A DNA stretch of 64,000 nt from Pollenia angustigena (GCA_930367215.1 OV884059.1:157726511-157790510), one strand, 5' to 3'; positions 11,924 through 23,453 are shown, numbered from the stretch's first letter. Notes: generated by a model from the sequence alone, not told the origin. Program-made: numbers and translations.

Positions 11924-11973
11924 AAAACATTTTACTCTTTCTCTTTTCAACTTCAACTAAAATGATTTACAAC
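11811..11973. repeat. Part of the split CCCAG element, with 140-bp duplication and A33-type run
   Basis: The stretch 11838-11945 (CACTTTG, GGGATCTGAATTCTTT, GCTTTGGCAAAA, then TTACTC) is repeated at 13220-13300 on the far side of the hAT insertion. Discounting that insertion, the two units are about 140 bases apart and tandem. An A run of roughly 33 lies near 11889-11921. The repeat also shares CAACTAAAATGATTT with 6370-6385, on the other side of the retrotransposon. Confidence 0.65.
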
Positions 11974-13215
11974 CAGGGCTGCCAGATGGATTTTTGAAAA
12001 AACCGTAAATTTCCTGACAAAAAATAAAAAAATCGTCTTTCTCGTTTTGAAAAATCGGCGACAAAAAATTTAGTATTTTTTAAAAATTTTTGTTCGATTT
12101 TAACTTTTTTGGTTTCAATAAAAAAAGATAATTAAATAAAAAACATAATTACATCATATCCAGCTTGCAATCGTGTAAGAGCTACTGGGAGATGAATAGC
12201 GTTATGATCGTTTTCGCATGGGAGAAACTGTAACACGAGTGAGATTCTTCCATAACACAGCGAAAAAAGCTTAATTTAATCGTAGAGGGAATCGTTTGAG
12301 ACGTGGGTAAAGATTATCTTACGAGTCTTTAAAAAAACATATGAAGAATCACATTAGAATCATGTAGATATTACCTTACAATTCGTGAAATGGCTCGCCG
12401 TATAATTGTCGAAAATATAATGTGTACAGAGAGTTGAAAGGTAAACAAAGTGTAACATTGTTGTTTTTGTACTCTGGAAACAATCATTCAAAGATTTTCT
12501 TAAGACCTGCATGTTAAGAATTCCAAGATTAAAAAACAAACGTGCCAGAAAATGTATAAAATAAGTAATAATTAAAAATTACATGTTTTTGTTATTGTTT
12601 CTCGTCATCATCAGAAGATCATTTTATGAGTTGTATAATCAACCAATCGTCAAACAAACATCCTATGTTCGCTGGATAAGTACTTTTTTAGTTAACATAC
12701 GTATACCGAGATCAAAATCAAAACTTTTAAGTTCTTTTTTATATAAGTTTATCATTCAATTTGCAACTTCAACAATATTCATCATTCTCCCTAAAAAGTT
12801 TAGTTTTAAATAACGTAAATGATCTGAATACGGATCTCAAAAGTATTTTTTTCTGGGCGTCAGCAAATGGGTTGCGTCTTTACCCAAAAAAGTCTAAATG
12901 CCTAATAATTTGCAAAAATTCAATTAAAATTTAATCTCAAATTGAAATTTTCTTTGGAGGAAATACAATTGTTAAGGGTATGCATTAAAAAATTTGATAT
13001 TTTGGAAAAAAAAACTAAAAAATTTGAACGTCTTGTTTACAAAATTATTTTTGTGCTTAAAACTAAACATATAAACCCATTTAAAGCTTTTTTTTGAGAC
13101 TGAATAAAATCGTCACTTTTTGGAAAAAATCAGCAAATCGGCAGTTAGCTAATTTTGTAACAAAAAATCGTCAAAATGACGATAAATCGTCAAATCTGGC
13201 AGCCCTGTTTACAAC
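11966..13215. mobile_element. hAT-type non-autonomous element, copy 2, with perfect 8-bp target duplication
   Basis: The element is 11974-13207, starting CAGGGCTGCCAGAT and ending ATCTGGCAGCCCTG. TTTACAAC flanks both sides exactly (11966-11973 and 13208-13215). Its right end, read in reverse, matches the left end of the copy at 3555, including the TCGTCATTTTGACGA word and the GTGACGATTTT stretch, so the copies are inverted relative to each other. It has no recognisable transposase. Confidence 0.92.
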
Positions 13216-13444
13216 GTATGTTACTTTGTTTTTGTAAAGGGATCTGAATTCTTTTGCTTGTGCAAAAAAACAAAACAAAAAATGTTACTCCTTCTTTTCT
13301 CGCTTCTCATAGAAGTGGGTGCCGAGGCCTTCTATGAGGCATTCTTTAGCAGTTACGTAAGAATAGTAATTAAATCAAAAAATTTTTTAAGCAGGCCTTT
13401 AAAAAGGCCTGAAGCGAGAAGGTCTTCTGAGTTTTCCCGCTGGG

Positions 13445-13756
13445 ATATCCAAACAATACACATGCTAACTAAAACATATGAATAACGTTACGGTTGCTCC
13501 AAAATTTAAAAAAAAAATAAAAAAATTTTCACAAGGTGAATGGAAATTAAAGATTATTCTTGATTTAAGCAATTTTTTAGTATGAAGCTCGTGCTTTTTG
13601 CTTGCGATCTGCCGTAGTTTCTTAAAAATATTTAAGTTTCTTCGAACATGCTTAAGCCATTTGAAGTCGCCAAACTTCTTCCGATTTACAGAACATGTTT
13701 TATGCGATATCAAGTCAGAAACGCAAATATTAATCGTTCGAACAAAGATCGTTTAA
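13445..13756. other. No gene recognised
   Basis: A/T-rich sequence between the split element and the next MITE. Open frames in it are short and unremarkable. Confidence 0.55.
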
Positions 13757-13872
13757 CGGCCATTTTCACCAAGTTCGGTTAAAACTAACTTTCAATTAAA
13801 GTTCCGGTTACCAATAGGTTTTGACAGCTATAACCGATGGTTAATTATAACCGAACTTGGTGAAAATGGCCG
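13757..13872. mobile_element. 116-bp MITE, copy 1 (TAA duplication)
   Basis: The ends are CGGCCATTTTCACCAAGTTC and its complement, with about 33 bases of inverted arm continuing through CGGTTAAAACTAAC. TAA flanks both sides (13754-13756 and 13873-13875). The centre contains TTTTGACAGCTATAAC. A second copy is at 24667-24783. The TAA flank suggests a PIF/Harbinger-type MITE. Confidence 0.82.
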
Positions 13873-13875
13873 TAA

Positions 13876-14563
13876 GTTACATTTTATAACAAATTTTAAA
13901 ATTTTGTTTTTGTTTTTAATCCAAATTGAATTTTATTTAAAATTAGGCTAAAGTTCGTCAAATTTAATTTTCATTACGTTATTTTAATGAAAGAATGAAT
14001 TTTACAACATGAAAAAAATTTAAATTTATTGATCATTTTTATTCTTAACTGAATCTGGGGTTGAACTTACGACGCTGTTTCGAGAAAAAAAGCACTTGTT
14101 CATCATCAGAATTCTTTGTAGTTGCACCACACCTCCTTCATTAAAATATTTAACTTAAAATTAGTTTTGATGAACTTGAGTCTGACTTATGGCTAATAAA
14201 TCAATGAATGTTTAAACGTTGGTATAGTTGAACTTAACTTAAATTTAAATGATGTTTATGCTTATCAGTTGTAAATCAGTGGCAGCACTACGATAAATGT
14301 TGTCAAATTCATATGGTTGTTTTGGTAGTGGTAAGGTTTAAATGTTTGCTGAATTTTAAAAGGAGAGTTTAACTTGCACTGATTTTTTAGCCCTTAAAAT
14401 AAAATAAAATTTTAATTAAAGAGCATTAACAGTTCGATTAACCACAAACAAACTTAATTTGTTTTAAATGACTAGCTTGGCAATTTGTTGCAACTTAAAT
14501 TATCTCTTTTAATATTGATATTCCTCGATTTTGGTAAGTTTATTTCAGTTTTTAGCAAATTCA
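13876..14563. other. No gene recognised
   Basis: A/T-rich sequence with no coding resemblance, inverted repeat or array that I can support. Confidence 0.55.
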
Positions 14564-15190
14564 ACTATGGAGAGGTACACAATTGAGCAGCGCGTTAAGA
14601 TTGTTGAAGCCTTTTACGAAAATTGATGATTAAATTAAAATGCATTTCTTGCACTTCGTGAGGTACACTTTCACGTTAGTGGATTCACTAGATAGCAGGA
14701 TTGCCGCGATGCATGCACAAAGATTGACTGCGTGGTTTATGGGCTTGCGGCGTCATCGGGCCGTTCTTCGAAAATGAGGCCAGCCAAGCATTTACCGTGA
14801 ATGGTGTTTGCTATCCCCAGAAGATAACGGATTTCCTGTGGCCAGAAATTTAGTATATGGACGTGGACGATATGTGGTTCCAACAGGATGGTGGCACTTG
14901 CCACACCCAACGAAACAATGGCTCTTTTGCGTAAGAAATTCAATAGCCATGTTGTCGTGGCGATGTTAACTGGCCGTCACGATAATTTTCTTTGACACCG
15001 TTGGACTTCTTTCTTTGTGGATATTAAAAAAAAGAGTGTACGTCAATAAGCCAAGAAAAATTCAAAAGCTTATATATGAGGTAATTCTGCACATCAACGG
15101 CATTAAACCTAAATGATGTCTCACAGCCATTAAAAATACGGACCATCGGAAAGAGGAATGCTACCGAAGCCGTGGCGAGCATTTGGCCAG
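14564..15190 (+). pseudogene. Decayed DD41D-type mariner transposase
   Basis: The start ATG at 14565 opens MERYTIEQRVKIVEAFYEN, the N-terminal DNA-binding segment of this mariner group, then hits a stop. The next recognisable block, near 14,665, is already the catalytic domain (HFHVSGF). The region encoding the second helix-turn-helix and linker is therefore missing. Later blocks are VWFMGL-like at 14,730, DMWFQQDGGTCH at 14,869-14,905 and TPLDFF near 14,996-15,010. Several frameshifts and stops separate them, so the gene is dead. It is a different subfamily from the copies at 1.1 and 40.2 kb, judging by its N-terminus and the DFF in place of DYF. Confidence 0.82.
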
Positions 15191-15430
15191 TTTTTCGTTT
15201 CACACATAATTACCATAGATCCTGCTACCGTAACAAAAAATATTAAGATAATTCTCTGAAAACTTATTGTTTTATTTATAATTAACGTCGTGTGTTTTGG
15301 GTAAACCGCCATTTATTTTGTTTAAGCAGTTTGTTGCTTTTTTCTAAAGAAGAAAGATCTTCAAAAATGGCTAAAATCTATAAATTAAGACAAAATAGTC
15401 AATAATTCTCGAATTTCGAAGATATTCTTG

Positions 15431-15712
15431 AATTGAAACACAGCCGCGAATAACGTTTTAAGTTACAAAATAATAATTTTTCAGGAGAGCAAGAAAAGGT
15501 TTTTTGACAGGCAGCATTATTTGTTTCAAATATTTCTTTTTTCTATTATTAAAAATAATGATAATAAAAACTTTTATGCAAAAAGCTTTTAAAACATTAT
15601 TCCACTGGCTGACACTTTGTATGACATTTTGAAGGTGCATAGTTTTGGTTGATTTGATGTTTAAACTGTGTACGAGAGTAAGACCAACGTTATTCGCGGC
15701 TGTGCTTCAATT
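15431..15712. mobile_element. 282-bp inverted-repeat element
   Basis: The left end AATTGAAACACAGCCGCG and the right end CGCGGCTGTGCTTCAATT form inverted arms of about 26 bases, continuing inward through AATAACGTT. No target duplication is clear and no protein is encoded. It resembles a MITE of unknown superfamily. Confidence 0.75.
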
Positions 15713-16799
15713 ATTGAATCATTTTTGGCCGTTGTTTTAATTTATGATTACAGAAAAAATTCAGACGACTAAGTCAAAATTATCAGCCCAATTATAAATT
15801 AAAATTTTCCAGGAGTTTTCTCCTTTCTTCTATTTTTCCAATGTAAATTCAATTGAAAAAAAAAATGGGAAAAAACTCCCGGGGAATTTTATTCATAATT
15901 ATTGGCTGTAAATAAAATAATTAAAAAATTGCGAATCATTTTCATGGAGAAAACAAAACTTTTTTTTTTGACCCTCTTAGTAAGAACTTGCTTACAAGCT
16001 TAACCAAACAATAAAGTATGTTTGTATTATATATTTTTTTCTCTTCCATAAACTTATTTTTTGTTTAATGCTTAAATTTTATATAAAGAATGCTTAGCGA
16101 CTTATACGCACCTTAGAGGTATGAGTACATGTGATTATATTACACATGCATATTGTGAAAGTATGCAATTTTTTCTACATCTTTCTCATTTTCTAATCGA
16201 TTTTAAAATGAAATTTTAAATCCATTGTATACACTCAGACACACACACACACACTCAGACATATGTACATTGAAATGGATTTGCGACATGTATGTAGTAA
16301 ATGCGTGAGCTGCTTACGTTAAATTTCTTCCAGCTTTAAGAGCCGTCAGGAAATACAATATCGACTTTATAATATTCCTAATACAGGCCAACAGTATTTT
16401 TGAAAAATCCCATTATCCAGAATGAATCCTTCATAGCCTTTTATTCTAGGTCTTCTTTAGGCAAGACCTTGTCTTAATTGACCTGCCAGAATCCGTTTTA
16501 CATTGTTATATTTTCCATTGGGTATAACACCACTTACACATACATATGTATACATAAAAATAACTAAGTTTAGATACCCAACAAACCAAAACTATTTAGA
16601 AAGAACTTGTAGTAATCTTGGTAATATAAGCCTTAAGCTAAGAAAAGTGCTGTGATTACTATTTTAAAATGCTTTTTAAAAATTGTTTAATAATGACAAC
16701 TGAACCCTCCTGATAATATTACTTGTCTATAATATAATGTAAGCTATGAAATCTTATTTTGGAATAAGCTTACAGATACTTTTCTACTCATGTTTAACA
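15713..16799. other. No gene; CA microsatellite
   Basis: A short CACACA tract lies at about 16237-16256. The remainder has no recognisable gene or repeat structure beyond loose AGGTCTTC/AGACCTT words near 16450-16480. Confidence 0.55.
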
Positions 16800-17730
16800 T
16801 AAGACTAGCTAACCCGACAGACGTTGTCCTGTCCAAATTAGGAAAAATGTTTGCGCTCGATTTTTAAAATCCGTTAAAATGATACGAACATTTGAAAGAA
16901 AAATTAGTCAAATAGATGGAGCCGTTTTCTAATTTTAGATAAATCGAAAACAGTGGGTGGGGCAAATTTTCTTTCCGTAAAAACCTAAGTTGGACCATGG
17001 TGATGGTTTTAAAGAAAAAATCGTCCAAGTCGGTCAAGCCGTTCTCAAGTTATGCGCTTAATAGAAAAAGTGGGCGTAAAAGTAGGCGTGATACATTTTT
17101 CTTTCGATGAAAACGTAAAATGGATTAATAACAACATTTAAAAGAAAAATTAGTCAATAAGATGGAGCCGTTTTTTGATTTTAGGTAAATCAAAAAAAGT
17201 GGGCGGGCCAAAATTTTCTTTCCGTTAAAACCTAAGTTGGACCATGGCAATCATTTTAAAGAAAAAATCATCCAAATCGGTCAAGCCGTTCTCAAGTTAT
17301 GCGCTTAATTGAAGAAGTGGGCGTAAAAGTAGGCATGGTAAATTTTTCTTTCGATCAAAACTTAAAATGGATTAATACGAACATTTGAAAGAAAAATTTG
17401 TCAAATCGATGGAGCCGTTTTCTGATTTTAGGTAATTCGAAAAAAGTGGGCGGGACAAAATGTTCTTTTCGTATAAATCTAAGTTGGACCATGGCGATCA
17501 TTTTAAGGAAAAAATCGTCACAATTATATAGATGTCATTGGTGGTGCAATATGAAAATTGGATTTTGCCACGCCCTCCGCACGCAGACCGAAAATCAAAA
17601 ACTAGACTTCACAGTGTCACCCGCCTGAATATTCTGAAGATTTCCTAAATATTTCATTAAAATCGGCCCAGCCGTTTTGGAGTCCATACGTTACATACAT
17701 ACACACATCCTATTTTATATATATAGAAGA
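16800..17730 (+). repeat. Dispersed repeat with three tandem units of about 246 bp
   Basis: The block opens CTAGCTAACCCGACAGACGT and closes near AGCCGTTTTGGAGTCCATAC followed by TATATATATAGAAG. The phrase GATGGAGCCG recurs at 16915, 17161 and 17408, giving periods of 246 and 247. Each unit holds TTGGACCATGG and GTCAAGCCGTTCTCAAGTT, and the third is truncated. The open and close phrases are of a kind I associate with abundant interspersed repeats in fly genomes. I cannot name the family, and no protein is encoded. Confidence 0.75.
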
Positions 17731-18075
17731 TAGAAGAAGAAGATTACGTTCTTTACGAACACTCTGTATAAATATATATGGCATATTTACAAAAGTCTTT
17801 AAAATAATATAATGTTTAATTAATTTTTTTAATTGTGCACTGTTTACAGCACTACACTCTTCGAACAAAACACAAAGACTAAATAAAAACTTTAACTTAC
17901 TTAACCGGGACACCATTCTCAAAAACACTTACAAAACTATAGCGTGAATAAGTCATTTGCAAACATATTTATCGCCATGTTGTAGGGAATCTCTAACGAT
18001 AAGCTTATTCTGCAACTCATTTATGTAGCTTTTGCTATTTTAATGGCTTGCTGGGCTCACTCTTTTCTCAACTCA
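17731..18075. other. No gene recognised
   Basis: A/T-rich sequence leading to the next MITE. Nothing supportable. Confidence 0.5.
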
Positions 18076-18077
18076 TA

Positions 18078-18451
18078 CCCTGCAAATAATAGGACTAGTC
18101 CAAACACGCGTGTAAAGAGTAGTCCACAAGGGACCAAGACTAGTCCAAAACTAACCCAAACGTATGGAAAAAACCTGTTCTATTTAACATTACGATGTCC
18201 TAGGAGAGGACCATATAACCCACCTTTGGACCACCAAGGAGTAGTTTTAAAACTACTCCATGGTGTACACAAGAGGATTAGTTTTGAAGTCGTTTAAAAA
18301 CGAAAGCATGTCGTTAAAAAATTAAGACATGTCGTCTCACTACAAACACTTTTTAACAATGACATGGTCCTTGCTTGCATTACATCGGACCAGTCCATGG
18401 AGTAGTCCATTTTATCAAAATGGATCAAGTGGTCCAATTTTATTTGCAGGG
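18078..18451. mobile_element. TA-flanked MITE, copy 1 (CCCTGCAAATAA ends)
   Basis: It begins CCCTGCAAATAATAGGAC and ends ATTTTATTTGCAGGG, with TA on each side (18076-18077 and 18452-18453). The interior is dense in GGACTAGTCC-like words and contains CACGCGTGT and TAAAAACGAAAGCATGTCG. An inverted second copy lies at 57916-58252. The TA flank fits a Tc1/mariner-type MITE, but TA could also be part of the terminal repeat. Apparent open frames here are incidental. Confidence 0.82.
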
Positions 18452-18453
18452 TA

Positions 18454-19227
18454 CACACACACAGCCGCACTTACATATTCTTAGAGAAAGACACATCTGT
18501 GTTACAACAGACGGAATTTTGAACCGTGTTTTATACCAAAAAAAAAAGTTAAATATTTTTTTACGCTAAACAAGGCAGGCATCTTTTAGGGATTTACAAA
18601 ATGTCTAAATGAGAAAAAAAGTTGTTCTTACAGTTATTTTTAAAGTTATTGTTGCTTGTTATGTTTGTAAATTTGTTTTATGTATAAAATGAATGGAATT
18701 TGAAAAGATTAAAGGAACATTTTTTTAAATGCTAACAAATTCGAATTTATTGGCTTAAAACTCCAAAATGAAAACAGTGATTACCATAATTTTCGATTTC
18801 ATTTCTTCATAGCGGCTCACATAGGGGCCACAGGCGGTAGTTTCACGAAGTAATTTAAGCAAAACAGCTCAAGAACCTTGAAAACTGAAAGAAGCGAATA
18901 CACAAAATTCTACATCAATAAGCAAAAAAAAAAAATTTATGTCAAATATGTAACGGTGCTTTTGTATTGACGCGTTGAAGTTAAACATTGGGAGAAAAAA
19001 ATGGAAAAATTGGGCCGAAAAAAGCTTAAAACATTGCGTAATTAAATCCTATTTACCTCAAGTAACTTGAAAAAAATCTTACCATGCAAACATCAAGCTC
19101 GGGTATTTATTAAAATGTTTTGCTTTAATATGTAATACGAATTATTTGTGAAAGTGCTTTTGGTTTTAATATTTATATTGGAAATGGGAAAAAATGGATT
19201 TTCTCAGTTTAAGTGGGCGTAAAGTTA
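18454..19227. other. No gene recognised
   Basis: A/T-rich sequence without inverted ends or coding similarity that I can identify. Confidence 0.5.
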
Positions 19228-19489
19228 GTCTGAGTTCATACGGCTCATGTCTTATTGGCAAGATTCTTCCTTTTTCTTCTTTGAACATGAATTGGCGTTA
19301 AAATGAATCATGTCATGTTGACGACATGTTTTTTATTTTGTTTTATTTGATATTGAAAACAAAAACAAAATTAAACAACGAATAAGAAAGCAAAACGTAA
19401 AGACAGTGTACTCGTTTCTTTTCCCCTCGTCCCTCTCGCCTATAAAGTAGCAATCTTGTCAATAAGAAATGAGCCGTCTGAACACAGAC
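19228..19489. mobile_element. 262-bp MITE, copy A (Harbinger-like ends)
   Basis: The ends are GTCTGAGTTCATACGGCTCA and the complement of GTCTGTGTTCAGACGGCTCA, with inverted arms of about 38 bases through CTTATTGGCAAGATT. TTA precedes the element but TTT follows it, so the target duplication is not intact. Copy B at 62368-62640 is nearly identical inside and is flanked by TAA on both sides, which supports a PIF/Harbinger-type MITE. Confidence 0.85.
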
Positions 19490-19830
19490 TTTTTAATTAG
19501 GCTCAATTAAGCAGTGATTTTAATTTTTTTTTTTAATATTTAAATTTTAAATTTAATTAAGCGTTATCTTAAAAAATTTTATGCTGTGCATCATTGCGCC
19601 TTAGGAATTATGTACGAATTCGTAACAGCCTCTCGCGTTGTAAAACAATGTGCTGAGAAAAAAGTAAAAATACTACTTACAATTCTACTAAAATAACCAA
19701 TGGATGTCCCAAAATGAACGCATTCAAAAGTAAAGATTCAAACACATTCGAGACAGCAAGCTACCGACTGCAATATGTCAAAAATAGAACACATGTGTGT
19801 ATTTGGCAATGATTATTTTCACGACGCACA

Positions 19831-21776
19831 GAGGAGTATTTGGCCTGAAAAGCTGGCCAAAAAGGCAAAACTGAATTTTAAGAAATCTTAAGAACTAGGT
19901 ACGCAGCTCGACAGACAACAATATTTTACATTATTATGTAAATTTTGAACTTTTAGTTGCGATTTGTAGCTCTGAGACCCTGCTAAAGTCAGGAAAGTGA
20001 AGAAAATTATATGAGATTTAAATGTTTTTTTCGGTTTCTGGATGTTTATATGATTTTTTTTTGCGGCTAAATGAATAAAGGTTTAACAAAGATTTTTTTT
20101 TTTCGCTGAAAGGTTTGATCAAAAGTTATTTAAAACAGAAAAAAAATTACAAATATGTTGAATATTCATGTTGAAACAATTCGTTCAAAAGCTAAAAAAA
20201 AACAAATTATACACTTTTTTTGCAAAAAAAGGAAAAGAAGAGGTTTTTAAAAGTGAGGTTAGCATGTCTACGAATCATGTTTGATACCACAATAAAATTT
20301 GGAATCTCTAATTTTAGAAACCAAAAAAAAAGTGTGCGCAAGTTTGCGCCATTATTATTGACGATTTTTTTTTAAACTTTCACATTTCTTCTATTTTTGC
20401 TCATCGGGCACTTTTTCTTATACCTTTATATCGTCATAAACTTTTATGTATTTTGAATTATTGATTTCAACTGTTATTCACATCACTTTTAACACTTTAC
20501 AATATTAAAACCTGCCTATATGTAATTATAAATTGCAAAAATTCTTAATTATCCGTAATAGTTTTAAGGGAATGTCCCACACATCCCCATAAAAAAAATT
20601 TTTTTTTGAAAAAATAGCTTTTTCCAAAAAGAAATCGAATTTTTTGAATAAAATTGTTTAGTAAGGTAGTTCTTTTGGACTTTATATTTTTTTACAACTC
20701 AAAATTTTTTTTACATTAAAAAAAATTTTCACCCAAGTAAAAAATTTTCAAGTCGAGAGGCGCGGATTAGGATTTTATTTTAGACCCATGGTTTCTTCGG
20801 AGAATATTCTAAGAATTTTATGTAGATTACGTTTTTGCTATACGATTTTTAAAAATTAATTTTCATCCATACAAATCGACCCGCCCTAATGTACATACAT
20901 TCTGTCAAGAATGAGTTTAAACCTTTAAAATCAACATTTGTTAATTGAGTTTTGCGATTTATACCAACTTTTATTCCTTAAGCTTCGTACAGACGATGGT
21001 CAGATCTTACAATATTGGTAAGCAGCGTTGCTTGAATTGCATTAAAATTGGCTAAAATGTCCTTTAACTGTGTGAACATTGTAAGCTCATTTGTATTTGC
21101 AGATGTGCAAAATTAATGCATCTGACAATGGACCATTGTCAGAAAAATTTTGCTGTTGGCAACGCCTGCTTACAATATTGTAAGATCTGACCATCGTCTG
21201 TACGAAGCTTAAGGAATGTGGCTTTAAGAAAAATCTTAAAAATTTAAACTTTTTGGTTCTTAAATTTTTTTATTGCATGTTGAAAACAAAAAATTTGACG
21301 CATTTTTTTCGCCATTAAATTTTTAATAACTCCAAAATAGTAATAGATATAAAATAAATGTGTATGGTTAGTTTAAGCAGAATTTTCCGGTGCATCTTCT
21401 GATCCTCCTACTATTAAAATCGGAGAATACGTTTTCAAGTTATGGCAAAATATATAAGGCAACCCAACGATTTAGGTGGTGAAGTATGCCACGCCTTTAA
21501 AAGAAAATCCTTACGTACTAGAGAAAAAGGGTAAACAGATTTGAATTAAGGGCATCAAAATCCATATAGTCCACATACTTTTATTTCTAGGGTAGAGAAA
21601 AAATTTTTTGTTGCGCAGTATACTTTTGTTGCGCAGTGTAATTTTTTCATAATCTGCCACTAGACTTTTTATATCATACTACACCTAAAACTATCAAAAA
21701 ACTAAAACTTTTAATTCAAAAAACACGTTTAATAATTTTGGCCAGCTTTTTAGGCCAAATACTCCTGCAGGTTGTT
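19831..21776. repeat. Inverted 30-bp pair 1.9 kb apart
   Basis: GAGTATTTGGCCTGAAAAGC at about 19834 and its near complement GCTTTTTAGGCCAAATACTC, ending at about 21769, are inverted, with matching GGCCAAAA beyond. They could be the ends of a 1.9 kb element or two unrelated fragments. No transposase was seen between them, and a separate palindrome lies inside at 20973-21217. Confidence 0.5.
20973..21217. mobile_element. 245-bp palindromic element
   Basis: The left arm ATTCCTTAAGCTTCGTACAG continues through ACGATGGTCAGATCTTACAA. The right arm is its complement for roughly 50 bases, ending AAGCTTAAGGAAT. TTAA occurs symmetrically at both ends, so the exact boundary and target duplication are ambiguous (TTAA or TAA). 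No coding content. Confidence 0.78.
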
Positions 21777-22906
21777 GTCTGTGCTTATTTTGTCGTTGTA
21801 GTCAAATTAAACTAATTTCTATTTTTGTCCACGACAAAACAGAAAAAGTGTTGCTAATAACAAAATATATTTAAAAATGAGTGCTTAAAAAATTTCATTT
21901 TTTATTTTTTGTTTAACAGAAAATAATCGGCTTGAAACAAGAATATTAACTGGGCTCAACACCAAATTGATATTTTTATAATTTTTTAGTATTCTTAAAA
22001 GAAGTTCTATATTTTAAATAAAGTTTGACATCGTTATTGTTGATAACATTTTTATTAGTATTTTATGTTTGCTTCTTAAACTTTTGAAATTCAAACTTTG
22101 CCCAGCTGTTGTGCAGTAAAAAAGTATCAGCATCACAACTGCAACTGGTAACTACGCATCAGCAACAACATTTTGCATCACTGCAGCAATAATAAATAGT
22201 TTTCATGCATTAACGTACGTACCAAAAGTTTTCTGAAACTTTTGCGACCTATACCACGCTCGTTGACGGAAAATTTTTTTTATTTTTAATGCAGCTTATA
22301 TGTATTTCTTTATTTAATCTGCCGTTAAAATTATATTGTTTATTTCTTCCAAAAACAACAAAATTATAATATTTAATATGTTTTATAATAAATTCAATTG
22401 TTTTTACGTTATAAAATGTATTATAAATAAGTATTTATATATCAAAAGATTTTGTTATTCGTGCCTAATTCCCAGTTTTTATTCTTGACAAAAACACTTG
22501 AAATTTATTGTTGATGGGATAAGCTATTCCTATGCGCATTTCACTGTTTGCTTAGGCCAGATCATCAGGAAACTTCATCCATAAAGGTTTTAGAAAAACT
22601 AAAGATATTAAACCAAATAAAACTGTTAAACGTATAAGACTTATAAGCAACAGTTCTACTTGTAAAAATATCAAAGTTTAAACAAAACACATCAACAATA
22701 AACAGTGGGTTTATCTCATCTTCCATTCCCCACTACAATTAGTTGAAATTCTCTCAACATTAATAGAAGTTGTAAGTAGGTTAAGAAAAACAAAATAAAA
22801 ACAACAACAACTTACAAAAGATGTTGTCACGAATAACAAAATCTTTTGAAATTAAAATTTTGTATTCCCAAAAATTGAAATTACTTTTTGATAAGTATTT
22901 ATATCA
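21777..22906. other. No gene recognised
   Basis: A/T-rich sequence. A stretch at about 22090-22200 is rich in CAGCA/CAACA words but has no open frame of note. Confidence 0.5.
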
Positions 22907-23453
22907 GTGTTCGAAAATAAACACTAAATATCGTTCTTAATTGTTCGGTTCGGTAGATTTGTAGAAAACACAAACGCTAATAGTGTTTGTGTAGAAATTC
23001 ATTAAAAAAAATAACGTTTCCCTGTTTGTCATCTTTCGAACACAAAAATAATGCTGTTTTCATCATACTCAACAAATGATGAGAACATTAAATTCCGTTC
23101 GGTTTTTTTTTGAAAATCCACGAACTTCAATGTGTTCGGTTCGGCTCGTTAATGTTCGTCGCTTTTTGCTGATAAAAAAAACCAAACATTTTTTACAAAA
23201 ACAAAATACACACACGAAAAAAACATTATAGAACATTAAAATATAATGTTTTTCTACAGTATCACTACAATTGTTCTGTTTTTTAACGAAGAACCGAACA
23301 TTATATAATGTTCGGTTCTTTCTTGAAAATAGTTACGAACGGTATTAAGGTTTGTGTATGTTTACACAAACACTAAACAAATAGATATCGTTCTTCGGTG
23401 TGTGAGCCGAACGCTTAATAATGTACTGTTTATTTTCGAACACCGATTTATAT
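22907..23453. mobile_element. hAT-type MITE with perfect 8-bp duplication, family copy 1
   Basis: The element is 22915-23445. Its ends are CAGTGTTCGAAAATAAAC and the complement of CGGTGTTCGAAAATAAAC. ATTTATAT flanks both sides exactly (22907-22914 and 23446-23453), as expected for hAT elements. The interior has paired AATGTTCGGTTC and GAACCGAACATT words able to fold. Further copies lie at about 30327-30895 (degraded) and 45795-47213 (interrupted). Confidence 0.9.

Larger units (their letters stand above)
6010..13444. mobile_element. CCCAG-ended inverted-repeat element, split by two later insertions
   Basis: The left end is CCCAGCGGAAAAAGGCC at 6010 and the right end is TTTTCCCGCTGGG, ending at 13444. 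AT lies immediately outside each end. Copies of AAGGCCTT cluster in both subterminal parts (6020-6240 and 13325-13425). The body holds the I-like retrotransposon (6393-11810) and a hAT copy (11966-13215). Without these it would be about 0.8 kb, close to the element at 63092-63878, which has similar termini and the same AT flanks. No coding sequence of its own is seen. The superfamily is unknown. Confidence 0.65.

Noticed and set aside
18043..18569. Open frames across 18.0-18.6 kb as small genes
   Set aside because: They lie in and across the TA-flanked MITE, whose second copy at 57916-58252 does not preserve the frames.
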